From Pseudomonas sputi (GTDB taxonomy: Bacteria; Pseudomonadota; Gammaproteobacteria; Pseudomonadales; Pseudomonadaceae), in the NCBI RefSeq assembly GCF_021603585.1, contig NZ_BQHI01000015.1, forward strand, positions 1 through 64,000: a stretch of 64,000 nt of DNA, given 5' to 3'. Positions 49,197 through 58,942 of the stretch are shown here, piece by piece; position 1 is the stretch's first letter; each line of letters starts with the position of its first letter. The translations under genes and the position numbers were made by a program. A model generated the notes under the pieces. The model had not been told where the DNA came from. It saw nothing but the letters and a program-made list of their open reading frames with translations, and ran no database searches.

Positions 49197-50240
49197 TCAT
49201 CGGGTCTGCGCCACCGGGGCAATGGTCGCCGCCGGCTTCTTTTTCGTCACCGCACGTTCGCCGAGAAACAGCACGGAGGTGAAGTTGAACCGGCTGAAAA
49301 TCATCGACAACAACACCGGCCCGAGCAAGCCACACGTCACGCCGCAGAACACCAGCACGCTTTCGTCTTTCACACCCAGGCGGCCGAGAATCGAACGCGA
49401 CGTGGCGGCGAACAACACGTGAAAGAGGAAAATCGCATAGGAATAACCGCCAAGCCAGGTCAACGCCTTCGAACGCATGTCACTCGACAGCAAGGCGATG
49501 CACGACACACAGCCCACCGTCAGGCCGATCAGGCTGCGGCGGTCGACGATCAACTCGCGATCCACCGCCGCCACGTACAGCAGCGTCAGCGAGATCAGCA
49601 CAAACACCAGCGGGCCGATCACCTTGAACGTCTGCTTCAGCTCGCTGACTTTTTCCTGGCCGATCATGCCCGCCACGAAGAACGGCAGCAGATAAATCGC
49701 CCCGTTGATGCCGAACGCATCCACGGGAAACGGCGGCAACAGGAACACCGCCGCCGCGAACGCGAACAGCAGATACAGGCGCGTCGGTGTACGCAACAAA
49801 CCGCGCCACTCCAGCAGGCCGACGAACATGAAAATGATGAACACCGCCTGCAGAAACCAGAAGTGGTTGATCGGCACATAAAACGACAACAGCGCATCCA
49901 TCACGCTGACATCCTTGTTCACCCCCGGCCCCACCGCCTGCAACAGCGAGAACGGCACCCCCACACAAAACAGCGGCACGATCAGGCGCCGCACCTTGCC
50001 ACTGAAGAACGCGGAAAAGTCATTGCCGCGAATCTTGTAGAGGGAATAGATGTAGCCGGAGATGAAGGTGAACAGCGGCATGCGCACGTACACCATCGAA
50101 TCGGCGATCACCCGGAACGGCGAGCCGATGTCGATTTTCAAACCACCGCCCAACGGCCCGATCACGTGATAAAGCACCAGCAACAGGCACGCCAGGCCAC
50201 GCAGGGTTTCGATCTCCAGGGACTTTTTCTTGCTCGACAT
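49197..50240 (-). CDS. Membrane acyltransferase (acyltransferase 3 family)
   Basis: The 347-residue protein begins with the family mark LEIETLRGLACLLLVLYHVIG, where RG... and the following His near residue 25 are conserved, then ten or so membrane segments. The family moves acyl groups (often acetyl) to sugars outside the membrane. With the SGNH protein downstream it probably acylates the polysaccharide. It starts 12 bp after the multi-pass protein gene. Confidence 0.88.
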   Translation of the reverse strand: MSSKKKSLEIETLRGLACLLLVLYHVIGPLGGGLKIDIGSPFRVIADSMVYVRMPLFTFISGYIYSLYKIRGNDFSAFFSGKVRRLIVPLFCVGVPFSLLQAVGPGVNKDVSVMDALLSFYVPINHFWFLQAVFIIFMFVGLLEWRGLLRTPTRLYLLFAFAAAVFLLPPFPVDAFGINGAIYLLPFFVAGMIGQEKVSELKQTFKVIGPLVFVLISLTLLYVAAVDRELIVDRRSLIGLTVGCVSCIALLSSDMRSKALTWLGGYSYAIFLFHVLFAATSRSILGRLGVKDESVLVFCGVTCGLLGPVLLSMIFSRFNFTSVLFLGERAVTKKKPAATIAPVAQTR

Positions 50241-50252
50241 AAAGCACCTGCC

Positions 50253-51356
50253 TCAATTCAGAATTCTTGATTCAACCTTCACCGGTTTGTTCGCCCGAAG
50301 CATCAATCCCAGGCCCACGAACAGCACCGGCACCACCATCGAAAAGTGTCGGGCGAACGAGCCGAAGTCCGGTTCGAACAGGCCTTGAACCAGCAGGAAC
50401 GCCAGCGGAATCGCGATCAGTTCCTTGGGTTTGGTCTGGATTGGCGCGCCCTTGTAATCGGTCGAGGTGATGACTTTGAACAGCAGCAGCGCGGTCATGA
50501 TCATCAATGCCACGAAGATCACCTGACCCGGCCCGGACAGCAGGATCAGCTCAACAGGGAACGACAACCGGAAGAAAATGATCATCGAATCCAGGGCCTG
50601 CGAAACGAAGTCGCTGCCGCTGAGCCACGAGACGATCAGCGATTTGGAACCCTCCTCGCCCGCCGTGCGCAGCTCGTTGTTGCTGGCGCGAATCGACGAC
50701 ACCGGAAAGCCCAACGCCAACTGGATCGCCATGGCAACCGCGAGATAGAACAGGAACAGCATCAGGAAGAAGGTCATGCGTGAGACGTATTTTTTCATCA
50801 CGCAGACGCCGACCCAGGACAGCGAAAACAGAATCCAGTAGGGCCGGATCAGCACGCCATAGATCACCGCCGACAGAAAAAATCCGCCGCGATATTTGCG
50901 CGTCAGCGAGCTGAACAGAATGCTCAGCACCGCCACCGACACGATGATTTCCTTGGTCAGGTTTTCCAGGAAAAACGAACGCACGATGCCCCACAGGCAC
51001 AGGGTGCCGAAGATGGTCAGCGGCATGCGCCGGAACACCACCACGGGAATCGCGGTGAGGAAAAAGTTGCAGAACATCCCATAGGCCCAGGCGTTGGTCA
51101 GGTTGATCCCGGTGGGCCGCAGCAGGAATGCCGAACACTCGTAGGATGAGCGATCCGGCGAGAACGGGTTCCAGAAATTACAGTTGTCGGCCCGGGCATA
51201 GGACGACCACAGGGTCATCGCATCCGGGCCCGGATCGCGCGGCACCAGCAGCGGCATGGCCACCGACAGAAACAGCCCGGTGAACAGGATCAGGAACGAC
51301 AGCGACGAATCGAGTCGGCGGCCACGAAACTCGATGCACGGCAACTTCAGACCCAT
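50253..51356 (-). CDS. Multi-pass membrane protein, possible polymerase (Wzy-like)
   Basis: The protein has 367 residues from ATG 51356 (MGLKLPCIEFRGRRLDSS), with about nine membrane segments. A long outer loop near 45-80 contains NCNFWNPFSPDRSSYECSAF. The locus needs a Wzy polymerase, and this is the best candidate because of its topology and its place next to the flippase, whose stop it overlaps by 10 bp. Wzy proteins share little sequence, so function is an inference. The frame is open far upstream, but that part is out-of-frame flippase DNA. Confidence 0.65.
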   Translation of the reverse strand: MGLKLPCIEFRGRRLDSSLSFLILFTGLFLSVAMPLLVPRDPGPDAMTLWSSYARADNCNFWNPFSPDRSSYECSAFLLRPTGINLTNAWAYGMFCNFFLTAIPVVVFRRMPLTIFGTLCLWGIVRSFFLENLTKEIIVSVAVLSILFSSLTRKYRGGFFLSAVIYGVLIRPYWILFSLSWVGVCVMKKYVSRMTFFLMLFLFYLAVAMAIQLALGFPVSSIRASNNELRTAGEEGSKSLIVSWLSGSDFVSQALDSMIIFFRLSFPVELILLSGPGQVIFVALMIMTALLLFKVITSTDYKGAPIQTKPKELIAIPLAFLLVQGLFEPDFGSFARHFSMVVPVLFVGLGLMLRANKPVKVESRILN

Positions 51357-52579
51357 GACACGACAGCCTTTTTCGCCCGCGTGGCGCGAGTCAGCAGTGC
51401 GATCACGGCGAGCTGCACGATGATCGCGAAGACGTTGCCCCAGGCCGCGCCGTAGATCGACCAGTGCTTGATCAGCAGGTAACTGACCGGCACTGAAACC
51501 AGCAGACAAATGGCCGCGCTGGCGAGGGACACTCGACTGTTTTTCGACGCGATCAAGCCGCCCCAGACGATGTCGCCAATGGCACGCAGGGCGAAGGAGA
51601 AAATCAGCACCAAGAGGATGCCGTTGTCCGGGCGCGGAACGCTGGTGGCGACATAATCGAGCACCACGTTGAAGAACAGATAAATGCCCACCGCGACCAC
51701 CGCCGAAACCGCCAGCGAACGCGCGACCCATTTGTTCACGAACAACTGCCTGACCGTGAACGGTTGCTGATCGGCCTGATACCGCTTGGCGAGCAGCGGA
51801 ATGCCGACCACCGCCACCACCGCGTAGGACAGCGCCTGCAAGGTATTGGCCGCCGACCACGCGTACACGTATTTACCGAGGCTGGCGTAGGGTTCAAGGT
51901 CGATGATCAGAAAGCGCTCGGCGTATTGACTCAGTGCGATCAGGCCGGTGCCCAGGTAAAACGGCAACCCGGCTTTCCACACAGCGGCGGTGGCCAGCGT
52001 CCCCTCTTCCCGCCCGCGATGAACCTTCACCACGATCAGGTAACCGGCGACGATCACCAGCCCGTTGGCGATGACCCACAGCCACAACACGCTGGCGATT
52101 CCCGAGACCCAGCCGAGCGCCATCCCGCCCACGGCCAGCAGCGCCCAAAGTCCGGTCTTGATGAAAAACAGCAGCGCCCCCGCCGTGGCTTTCTGGGCGG
52201 AAAACACGAACGAGTTGATCTCGAACGACAGGTGCTCGGTGAGCAGCACCAGCGTCACGCAGGCAATCAACGCGGTAGTCGCTTCCACCGACTGGAACAG
52301 TGAATAAATCACCACCGTCAGCACCGACAACGCCAAGCCCACGGCCAGGTACAGCAACAGCACCTTGTCGACGACCCGGCGCGAACTGCCGCCCACGCTG
52401 ATCAGCCGGTTGATCTCGGAACTGAAACCGACGCTGTAGAACTTCGACGCGATCAACGATGCCGCGCCCACCACGCCGTAAAAACCCAGCGCCTCGTAAC
52501 CGAGGTAATGGGTGATGGCGAGCACCAGCAAGAACTTCGCGCCCAGTGCCCCGCCGCGCAGCAACAGCCGGAATATCAT
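51347..52579 (-). CDS. Polysaccharide flippase (Wzx-type)
   Basis: The 410-residue protein has about 12 membrane segments and the MOP/PST flippase pattern: RLLLRGGALGAKFLLVLAITHYLGYEALGFYGVVGA at the start and a second half that mirrors the first. It moves lipid-linked repeats to the outer side of the inner membrane. It overlaps both neighbours by a few bases, in one operon with the pyruvyltransferase-like and acyltransferase genes. Confidence 0.88.
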   Translation of the reverse strand: MIFRLLLRGGALGAKFLLVLAITHYLGYEALGFYGVVGAASLIASKFYSVGFSSEINRLISVGGSSRRVVDKVLLLYLAVGLALSVLTVVIYSLFQSVEATTALIACVTLVLLTEHLSFEINSFVFSAQKATAGALLFFIKTGLWALLAVGGMALGWVSGIASVLWLWVIANGLVIVAGYLIVVKVHRGREEGTLATAAVWKAGLPFYLGTGLIALSQYAERFLIIDLEPYASLGKYVYAWSAANTLQALSYAVVAVVGIPLLAKRYQADQQPFTVRQLFVNKWVARSLAVSAVVAVGIYLFFNVVLDYVATSVPRPDNGILLVLIFSFALRAIGDIVWGGLIASKNSRVSLASAAICLLVSVPVSYLLIKHWSIYGAAWGNVFAIIVQLAVIALLTRATRAKKAVVSWV

Positions 52580-53688
52580 CGAATGACGCCCTTGATGATG
52601 TCGTCCATGGCCACGGTTTTCGCCTCGATCTCGCGGCAGGTGTCGGTCAGGCGCTTGCCGAAATTCGACAGCGCGTCAGGCGCGTAAACCGTGTCGATGA
52701 TGGTGTCGACATTGATGTCACCGCCGTTGATGACCCAGTCCTCGACGCCCATGTCCTGATAGGCGCCGAAGCCTTTGCGTTCATAGCTGATGTGATACGC
52801 CGGCACCCCCGAGAGCAGCGATTCGATCGCGCCGTGCAGGCGTACGGAAATCACCAGGTCCGGTTGGTATTTGGCCAGCGTGGCCTTCAATGGCAACAGG
52901 TCTTCGGTGATGCCCAGTTCGCGATAGAACGCGCCGTCATCGTTACCGCGCACGGCGCTCTGTACGGCGCAAACCACTTTGCTTTTGTTCTTCAAGCGCT
53001 GCAGCAGCACCTTCAGGTTGGCCACGTAGGCCAGCTTCTTTTCCTTGCTCCAGGCCGGCGGCTTGCGCAGCACCACGCACACCGTGGCCGGCGTCGAGGC
53101 GCAGCGGGTGAACTTGGGTTGCTGGAGGATCTTGCCGGCCAGGGCCTGCACCGCGAGGTCCGGCGCGCGGTAGACATTTTCACAGGCATCGAACAATGCC
53201 GAGGAGCGGTTATCGCGCACGAACACCGCATCGGCGCTGGCGTAGTGGCCGACGATCTTGTCGCTGTCGCCGTGGAACGGCCCGATGCTTTGCGGCAGGT
53301 ACACCGACGGCACTTTGCTGAGGATCGCGGTTTCCAGTTGCTTGGCGTGGCCGAGCTTCAGCTTGATGTGCTCGAAGGCACTTTTCGAGCGCATGTAGCC
53401 GCCGCCGACGCCGACGATCAGATCGGTTTTCTTCAGCAGATCCGCCAACCCCGCGTAGGACTGATTGAGAAACACCGCCTGCTTGACCCGGCCAAAACCC
53501 TTGGCCGCCATCACTGGCGCCTCGAAACGCGGGTGCGGCAGGTACTTGAAAGAGTCCGGATCGGAAGCCACCACACTGATCGCGGTGTCTTCGCCAAAGT
53601 TGCGCTGCACCAAAGCAATGGCCAGATCGACCAGCAGACCATCACCGGAGTTGGAGGCACTGTAGCCATGCAAAATCGTTACGTTCAT
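52576..53688 (-). CDS. Polysaccharide pyruvyl transferase family protein
   Basis: The 370-residue protein begins MNVTILHGYSASNSGDGLLVDLAIALVQ, the GD-containing start of the pyruvyl transferase family. DLIVGVGGGYMR is near residue 90-100, and QSIGPF and SVRLHGAIESLLSGVPAYHISYERKGFGAYQDMG complete the CsaB-like fold. The SVRLHG loop holds the usual Arg and His. It may add pyruvate ketals from PEP to a sugar, making the polymer acidic. It overlaps the flippase gene by 4 bp. Confidence 0.85.
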   Translation of the reverse strand: MNVTILHGYSASNSGDGLLVDLAIALVQRNFGEDTAISVVASDPDSFKYLPHPRFEAPVMAAKGFGRVKQAVFLNQSYAGLADLLKKTDLIVGVGGGYMRSKSAFEHIKLKLGHAKQLETAILSKVPSVYLPQSIGPFHGDSDKIVGHYASADAVFVRDNRSSALFDACENVYRAPDLAVQALAGKILQQPKFTRCASTPATVCVVLRKPPAWSKEKKLAYVANLKVLLQRLKNKSKVVCAVQSAVRGNDDGAFYRELGITEDLLPLKATLAKYQPDLVISVRLHGAIESLLSGVPAYHISYERKGFGAYQDMGVEDWVINGGDINVDTIIDTVYAPDALSNFGKRLTDTCREIEAKTVAMDDIIKGVIR

Positions 53689-53702
53689 GAGCGGAGTTCT
53701 AC

Positions 53703-54779
53703 TTAATAAGAGGGAGCGGAATACACGTCGTAGGTCTGGCGGATCATCAACGCGGCGCTGAAACGCTCGCGAACGATGCGCCGGCCTTCGATGCCGAGCG
53801 CCGACAACGCAGGCTTCTGGATTTTCTTCAGCCGATCGGCCAGCGCCTGGTGGTCACCGGCGGGGAACACGTAACCGGACACGCCATGGGTGACCAGTTC
53901 GGGCAACGACGTGCAGTCGCTGGCAATCACCGGCAGGCCCAGCGCCATGCCTTCCAGCGGCACCATGGCAAAGCCTTCCCAGCGACTGGGGACGATCAGC
54001 GCATCGGCTTTCTGATACAGCGCGTGCACCTCGGTTGGCGTCACCCAGGGCAGGTACTCCACCCCGTCCAGCGGCGGACACTCGACGACGTCCTCGTTCA
54101 CCGCACTGCCCACCACCGTCAGTTTCAGGTCACTGCGCTTTGCTTCGCTGTAGGCCTTGAGCAATACGTCGAAGCCTTTCTGGTAGTCGAGGCGACCGAC
54201 GAACAGCAGATGAATGGGTGCCGGATCAACCACCTTGCGTTCTTCATGCTTGTGATCGATGCCGTTGTAGATCAGCGTCATGCGCTGGCGCTCGATGCCA
54301 AATTTCGCCGCCTTGTCCAGTTCGAACTGGCTGACGCAAATGATTTTGTCCGTGACCTTCTGCAGCACCCGTTCGATCCACGCATAGACTTTCTGCTTGA
54401 TCGGCGAGCTTTCCATCAGGAACGAAAACGCATGCGGGCAGTAGACGATTTTCGGCTTGCGCCACGGCCGCAGGAGCACGCACACGCAACGGCCGATCAC
54501 CCCGGAAAAAGTGCTGTGCAAATGCACCACGTCGGGTTTTTCCTTGAGCAGCACCCGCGCCAGTTGCCAGGCAAAACGCAGCAGCGACGGCACATTCCGT
54601 CCGCTTCGGGCGAAGGTGCGAATCTGTTGTTCATCGATGCCGTGCAGCTCGTTCTTTTGGTCTAGCGGGACCAGATACACCAGCTCATAGCGCCCGTCTT
54701 CGGGAGCCGCCGAAATTGTGCGGATGACCGTCGCCACCCCACCTTTGATCGTTTCCGCCACGTGCAGTATTTTTTTCAC
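53703..54779 (-). CDS. Glycosyltransferase family 4 (GT-B) enzyme
   Basis: The 358-residue protein begins MKKILHVAETIKGGVATVIRTI with a GGV loop. VHLHSTFSGVIGR lies near residue 95, and the C-terminal domain has PIHLLFVGRLDYQKGFDVLLKAY and ALIVPSRWEGFAMVPLEGMALGLPVIAS (the E-x7-E motif near residue 270). It transfers a sugar from a nucleotide donor to the growing repeat. It is the only clear glycosyltransferase besides the initiator, so the repeat is short or further enzymes lie elsewhere. Confidence 0.9.
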   Translation of the reverse strand: MKKILHVAETIKGGVATVIRTISAAPEDGRYELVYLVPLDQKNELHGIDEQQIRTFARSGRNVPSLLRFAWQLARVLLKEKPDVVHLHSTFSGVIGRCVCVLLRPWRKPKIVYCPHAFSFLMESSPIKQKVYAWIERVLQKVTDKIICVSQFELDKAAKFGIERQRMTLIYNGIDHKHEERKVVDPAPIHLLFVGRLDYQKGFDVLLKAYSEAKRSDLKLTVVGSAVNEDVVECPPLDGVEYLPWVTPTEVHALYQKADALIVPSRWEGFAMVPLEGMALGLPVIASDCTSLPELVTHGVSGYVFPAGDHQALADRLKKIQKPALSALGIEGRRIVRERFSAALMIRQTYDVYSAPSY

Positions 54780-54820
54780 AACCCACCCACTTTCATGCCT
54801 GTAAGGACCGTCGCTGAATT

Positions 54821-57043
54821 TCAGGACTGGTCGGACGCGTATTCGTAGTTGTAATAGCTGCCGTTGCCGTAATAGCTGGCCGCGCGCTTCTCGACGCCGT
54901 TGAACACCGCGCCTTTCAACTCAATACCGTTCTGGGCGAAACGCCGAATCGTCATCTCGATCTCTTTGGCCGGATTCACCCCGAACCGCGCGACGATCAG
55001 GCTGATGCCGGCCTCGCGACCGACAATCGCCGCATCGGTCACCGCCAGCAGCGGTGGCGTGTCGATGATCACCACGTCATAGCGCTCGCTGAGTTGCGCC
55101 AGCAGGTCGCGGAAATTGGCGTGCATCAACAGCTCGGAAGGGTTGGGCGGAACCTGACCACGGCTGATGAAATGCAGGTTGTCGACCTCGACCTTGTTGA
55201 TCGCCTGATCGAGGGTGCAGCGCTTGACCAGCAGATCCGACAAGCCGTTGGTGATCGGCGTGTTCAGCGTTTTGTGCAGATGCCCCTTGCGCATGTCGGC
55301 GTCGATCAGCACCACGCGCTGCCCGCTCTGCGCCATGACCGCTGCGAGGTTGGAAGAGACGAAGGTCTTGCCGACCTGCGGGCTCGGGCCGGAAATCATG
55401 ATGCGGTTGTTGGTCGAATCCAGCGCCGCGAAGTGCAGGCAGGTACGCAGGCTGCGGATCGATTCGATGGACAGGTCCGTCGGGTTGCGCAGGGCCAGCA
55501 GATACGCCGGCGTGTCCGCCGCGACTTTGGCCCGGACTTTCTTGCTGTCCTCTTCCTGTTGCAGGGCGCTGTAGGGAATCGAAGCGTAGACCGGCAAGCC
55601 GAGCTGCTCGATGCCTTCCGGCCCTTCCAGCCCCTTGCTCAGGGATTTGCGCAACAGCACCAGCGCCACGCCGACGAAGGCGCCGAGGAAGGTGGCGATC
55701 AACACGATCAGGGCTTTTTTCGGTTTGACCGGGCTGGTCAGATCGACATCCGCCGTATCCACCAGGCGCACGTTGCCGACAGCGCCGGCGCGGACGATGT
55801 CCAGCTCCTGGGATTTGTTCAGCAACTGGGTGTAGATCTGCGAGGCGACTTCGACATCGCGGGTCAGGTTGAGCAGTTCCTGTTGTGTGGCCGGCAGGTC
55901 CTGAACCTTGCCTTCCAGCGAACGCTGTTGCTGGGTCAATTCGCCAATCTGGGTCATCAGCGCGCGGTAGGCCGGGTGCTGTTTGGTGAACTTGCGGTCC
56001 ATCTCCGCCTGTTGCAGTTTCAGCTCGGAAATCCGCGTTTCAAGCGCCACGGACTGACCGAGCACCGATTGGGTTTCCAGCGAGATGTTCACCGTTTTGC
56101 CGTGGGTCTGGTAGGCGTTGAGCGCGTCGCTGGCCTTGGCCAGATCGCGCTTGACCTGCGGTAACTGGCTTTGCAGGAACGCCAGGCTCTGCGCCGCTTC
56201 GGCCGAGGTGCGGCGCACGTTTTGATCCACGTACAGCGCGGCGATCTTGTTGAGGATCTTCACCGCTTCGGCCGCGTCGCTGCTGGCCAGGGCCAGACGG
56301 ATGATCCCCGACTCCTTGCCTTGCTCGGAGATGTCCAGCGCGTCCTGATAGCCCTGAATGGTCACGATCCGTGGATAGCGCACCACTTCGAAACGGGTCC
56401 CGGGGTTGGCCAGCAGTTGCTCAACCCGCCCTTCTACACCGTCCTGCGCAAAAGCTTCGCCCGCCACACCGTCGACCAGCAGGTTGTCGTTGTCGTCCAA
56501 CAGCTGGAAACGATGTTGTTCGCCGGCGATCAACGTGAGTTTCTTGCCCAGCAGTTCTTTGGGCAGATTGAGCTTTGCAAACTCCAGACGCTCACCGCCC
56601 CAGGCGTAGCTGCTCAGGCCGAAACGCGGCGGTGCGACGCTGAGTTCGGTCTCACCGCGAAAGCGACGAGCAAGAAAACCGCCAATCAGCGGGAAGGTGT
56701 TGGGGGTGACGTCGATGTCCAGGCGCAGATCGTCGACCGTTTTGCCGATCACCGCGCGGGATTTGATGATGCCGATTTCGGTCACCGACGGCGATTGCCC
56801 GCCGAGCATGCTGTTGAGGTCGGAAAAACCGAGCATGTCGTTCTTTTTCGGTTCGACCTGCACCAGTGCGTTGGCCAGATACACCGGCGTGGCCAAAATC
56901 GCATAGGCCACACCGGTCATCATGAACGCGCCGGTGAACGCACCGATCAACCATTTCTGATCGATCAGGCTGCCGAAGATGCCGAGAAGATCAATACTGT
57001 CTTGATCGTTGTCGCGGGTGCCGATTACTGACGGTAACTGCAT
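54821..57043 (-). CDS. Wzc-like polysaccharide co-polymerase and tyrosine autokinase
   Basis: The protein has 740 residues. Two membrane segments (about 32-52 and 440-460) flank a large periplasmic coiled coil. The C-terminal kinase has Walker A SGPSPQVGKTFVSSNLAA (near 545), Walker A' VVLIDADMRKGHL (near 572) and Walker B VVIIDTPPLLAVTDA (near 652). The last 20 residues contain six Tyr (SYYGNGSYYNYEY), the autophosphorylation cluster. It regulates polymer length and export with the Wza-like pore. It is transcribed with the phosphatase gene upstream (38-bp gap). Confidence 0.93.
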   Translation of the reverse strand: MQLPSVIGTRDNDQDSIDLLGIFGSLIDQKWLIGAFTGAFMMTGVAYAILATPVYLANALVQVEPKKNDMLGFSDLNSMLGGQSPSVTEIGIIKSRAVIGKTVDDLRLDIDVTPNTFPLIGGFLARRFRGETELSVAPPRFGLSSYAWGGERLEFAKLNLPKELLGKKLTLIAGEQHRFQLLDDNDNLLVDGVAGEAFAQDGVEGRVEQLLANPGTRFEVVRYPRIVTIQGYQDALDISEQGKESGIIRLALASSDAAEAVKILNKIAALYVDQNVRRTSAEAAQSLAFLQSQLPQVKRDLAKASDALNAYQTHGKTVNISLETQSVLGQSVALETRISELKLQQAEMDRKFTKQHPAYRALMTQIGELTQQQRSLEGKVQDLPATQQELLNLTRDVEVASQIYTQLLNKSQELDIVRAGAVGNVRLVDTADVDLTSPVKPKKALIVLIATFLGAFVGVALVLLRKSLSKGLEGPEGIEQLGLPVYASIPYSALQQEEDSKKVRAKVAADTPAYLLALRNPTDLSIESIRSLRTCLHFAALDSTNNRIMISGPSPQVGKTFVSSNLAAVMAQSGQRVVLIDADMRKGHLHKTLNTPITNGLSDLLVKRCTLDQAINKVEVDNLHFISRGQVPPNPSELLMHANFRDLLAQLSERYDVVIIDTPPLLAVTDAAIVGREAGISLIVARFGVNPAKEIEMTIRRFAQNGIELKGAVFNGVEKRAASYYGNGSYYNYEYASDQS

Positions 57044-57081
57044 AAGTCTTTCTTACCATTCACTGAACTGAAGAATATTCA

Positions 57082-57522
57082 TCAACGCGCCAAGCGTTGC
57101 GCCCATGAGCTGACAGCATCTTCAATCAATGCATGGGCATGAATAAAAGCGGCCTGCCCCTGACGATACGGGTCCTGTATTTCTCGTTCGCTCTGCCACT
57201 TGCCCAGCAGAAACACTTTGCCCCTGGCGTGAGAGGCAATCTTCAGTACTTGATTAACATGTTGTTTTTCCATCACCAGAATCAGGTCTGATTCATTGAC
57301 GATGTCCGCTGTCAGTTGCCGTGCCTTGAACCCTTCGGCACTGTGCCCGCGCTCTTCCAGCACCTGGCACGCGGTCGACTCCATGGCTTCGCCGACCCGC
57401 GCAGACAGGCCTGCGGAGGTCACGCTGATCGCCGAGGGTGCCAATGCATTGCGCAACAGAAGTTCCGCTGTCGGACTTCGGCAGATATTGCCTACGCAAA
57501 CGACAAGAATCTTTTTGAACAA
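57082..57522 (-). CDS. Low-molecular-weight protein-tyrosine phosphatase (Wzb-like)
   Basis: The 146-residue protein has the signature CVGNICRS (nucleophile Cys9, Arg15, Ser16) near the N-terminus and the general acid in DPYRQG (Asp117). It removes phosphate from the Tyr cluster of the Wzc-like kinase, allowing cycles of export. It lies directly upstream of the kinase gene, the same pairing as wzb-wzc and etp-etk. Confidence 0.93.
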   Translation of the reverse strand: MFKKILVVCVGNICRSPTAELLLRNALAPSAISVTSAGLSARVGEAMESTACQVLEERGHSAEGFKARQLTADIVNESDLILVMEKQHVNQVLKIASHARGKVFLLGKWQSEREIQDPYRQGQAAFIHAHALIEDAVSSWAQRLAR

Positions 57523-57812
57523 GGTTTACTTTCCCGTGTAATGTCAATCGGCCAACATGCCTTGCCAATTCGAATGAACCCGCAAGACCTTCCTTCACTC
57601 GGAAATAGATTCACCCTTAATACCGGTGCATTAAGTACCACGGCCATTAAAAGTCCCCCAACCAGAATTACCGGACTAAAAATAACTGTGATTTTCAGGC
57701 GAGCGTTTTCCGACAAAAAATAACATTCGTGCACTTAGTATCTTTATCGTCCTCAAAACCTGTGTAACGAGATAACTATTCGCTAGATGTCATTCTCATC
57801 AGGAGAGCCGAC

Positions 57813-58754
57813 ATGAAATCAGCACATCTCAAATATCTGGGTACCGCCTTGTTGATGCTCAGTGCTACCGCTCAAGTTCAGGCCAGTGCGTTGTTCCCGT
57901 CCTTGCCCGGCAGAACCATCGGTGTGCAGGTCAAGATCCAGAACTTCACCCCGGCCGACGCCGAGCAGATCAAAGCGGCCGGATTCAGTTTCGTGCGCTT
58001 CGGCGTGTGGAGCGACAGCCTCGGCGCCAAGGCCTACCAGAAACAGATCAGCGATGCCTTTGCGACGGCGCGGTCCGCCGGTTTGCCGGTGCTGATGACC
58101 GTACGCGCCACCAAACCGTTGACCGGTGACCTGGCGAGCGCCGGTGAAGCCTTCGCCAACGCGGTGACCGGTCTGGAGCAAGCCTGGAGCACGCAACTGT
58201 TGGGCATCGAAATCTGGAACGAGCCGGACCTCGACACCTACTGGCCCACCGGAGACTTCAAAAACACTTTCGTGCCGTTCATGACGGCCATGTGCAAGAC
58301 GCTGCAGGGCAAACCGCAATCGACGCCTCTGGTGGGCTTCGGTTTTGCCCGCCCACCGACGGCCGGTTCCGCCTCGACCGTGGCCCTCAACAGCATCCTC
58401 GGCACGTATCCCCAGTGCCTGGACGCCATTTCCTACCACCCTTACGGCATGACGGCGACGCAGATCAGCAACGCGCAGACCTTCATCCAGCAAAACTTCC
58501 GTCTGCCGGGCGTCATCAGTGAATGGGGCATCTCGGCGCTCGCCTCCAACGGTGGGCCGGAAGGGCAAGCCAGTAAAATCTCTGCGTTCATCGCCGATGT
58601 TAAAAAACTCAACATTCCGCTGACGTCGATTTATGAATGGAAGAACAGCGAGTCGGGCAGCAACGACCGGGAGAAGAATTTCGGCCTGCTGACCTCCGAC
58701 GGCCAGCCCAAACCGGCCCAAACGGCGGCCTCGATTCATTTGAACGCCGATTAA
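57813..58754 (+). CDS. Secreted glycoside hydrolase (GH39/cellulase-like, PslG-type role)
   Basis: The 313-residue protein has a signal peptide (about 1-25, cut after VQA). It has a TIM-barrel pattern with the acid/base in EIWNEPD (Glu137) and the nucleophile in VISEWG (Glu237). SYHPYG near 208 is also typical. Such enzymes in Pseudomonas polysaccharide loci (PslG) trim or release polymer. AGGAG lies eight bases before ATG 57813. It is divergent from the kinase/phosphatase operon. Family number is not certain from sequence alone. Confidence 0.83.
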   Translation: MKSAHLKYLGTALLMLSATAQVQASALFPSLPGRTIGVQVKIQNFTPADAEQIKAAGFSFVRFGVWSDSLGAKAYQKQISDAFATARSAGLPVLMTVRATKPLTGDLASAGEAFANAVTGLEQAWSTQLLGIEIWNEPDLDTYWPTGDFKNTFVPFMTAMCKTLQGKPQSTPLVGFGFARPPTAGSASTVALNSILGTYPQCLDAISYHPYGMTATQISNAQTFIQQNFRLPGVISEWGISALASNGGPEGQASKISAFIADVKKLNIPLTSIYEWKNSESGSNDREKNFGLLTSDGQPKPAQTAASIHLNAD

Positions 58755-58942
58755 GGGGTGCAGCGGGTCAGTTGCTTTGAACCTGTGGTTCTTTTTGGCA
58801 TCGTATTGATCGATAACGCACCCCGCCTTTCAAACAGCCGTTTTCAGGTTGTTGCCGCCGGGGCGCTCGATACGCCGACATGCCCTTGAGTGGCTGTCGG
58901 CGCTCGGGTAATGTCACCAGACCCATAGGACAGAGCACGCTC

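Noticed and set aside
48147-50270. A 707-codon plus-strand frame opposite the SGNH and acyltransferase genes
   Set aside because: Composition is His/Arg/Gln-rich as in antisense frames, and the minus strand has two recognisable families.
51357-51860. N-terminal extension of the multi-pass membrane protein frame
   Set aside because: It lies inside the flippase gene and reads as Gly/Arg-rich non-protein sequence; ATG 51356 gives a normal membrane-protein start.
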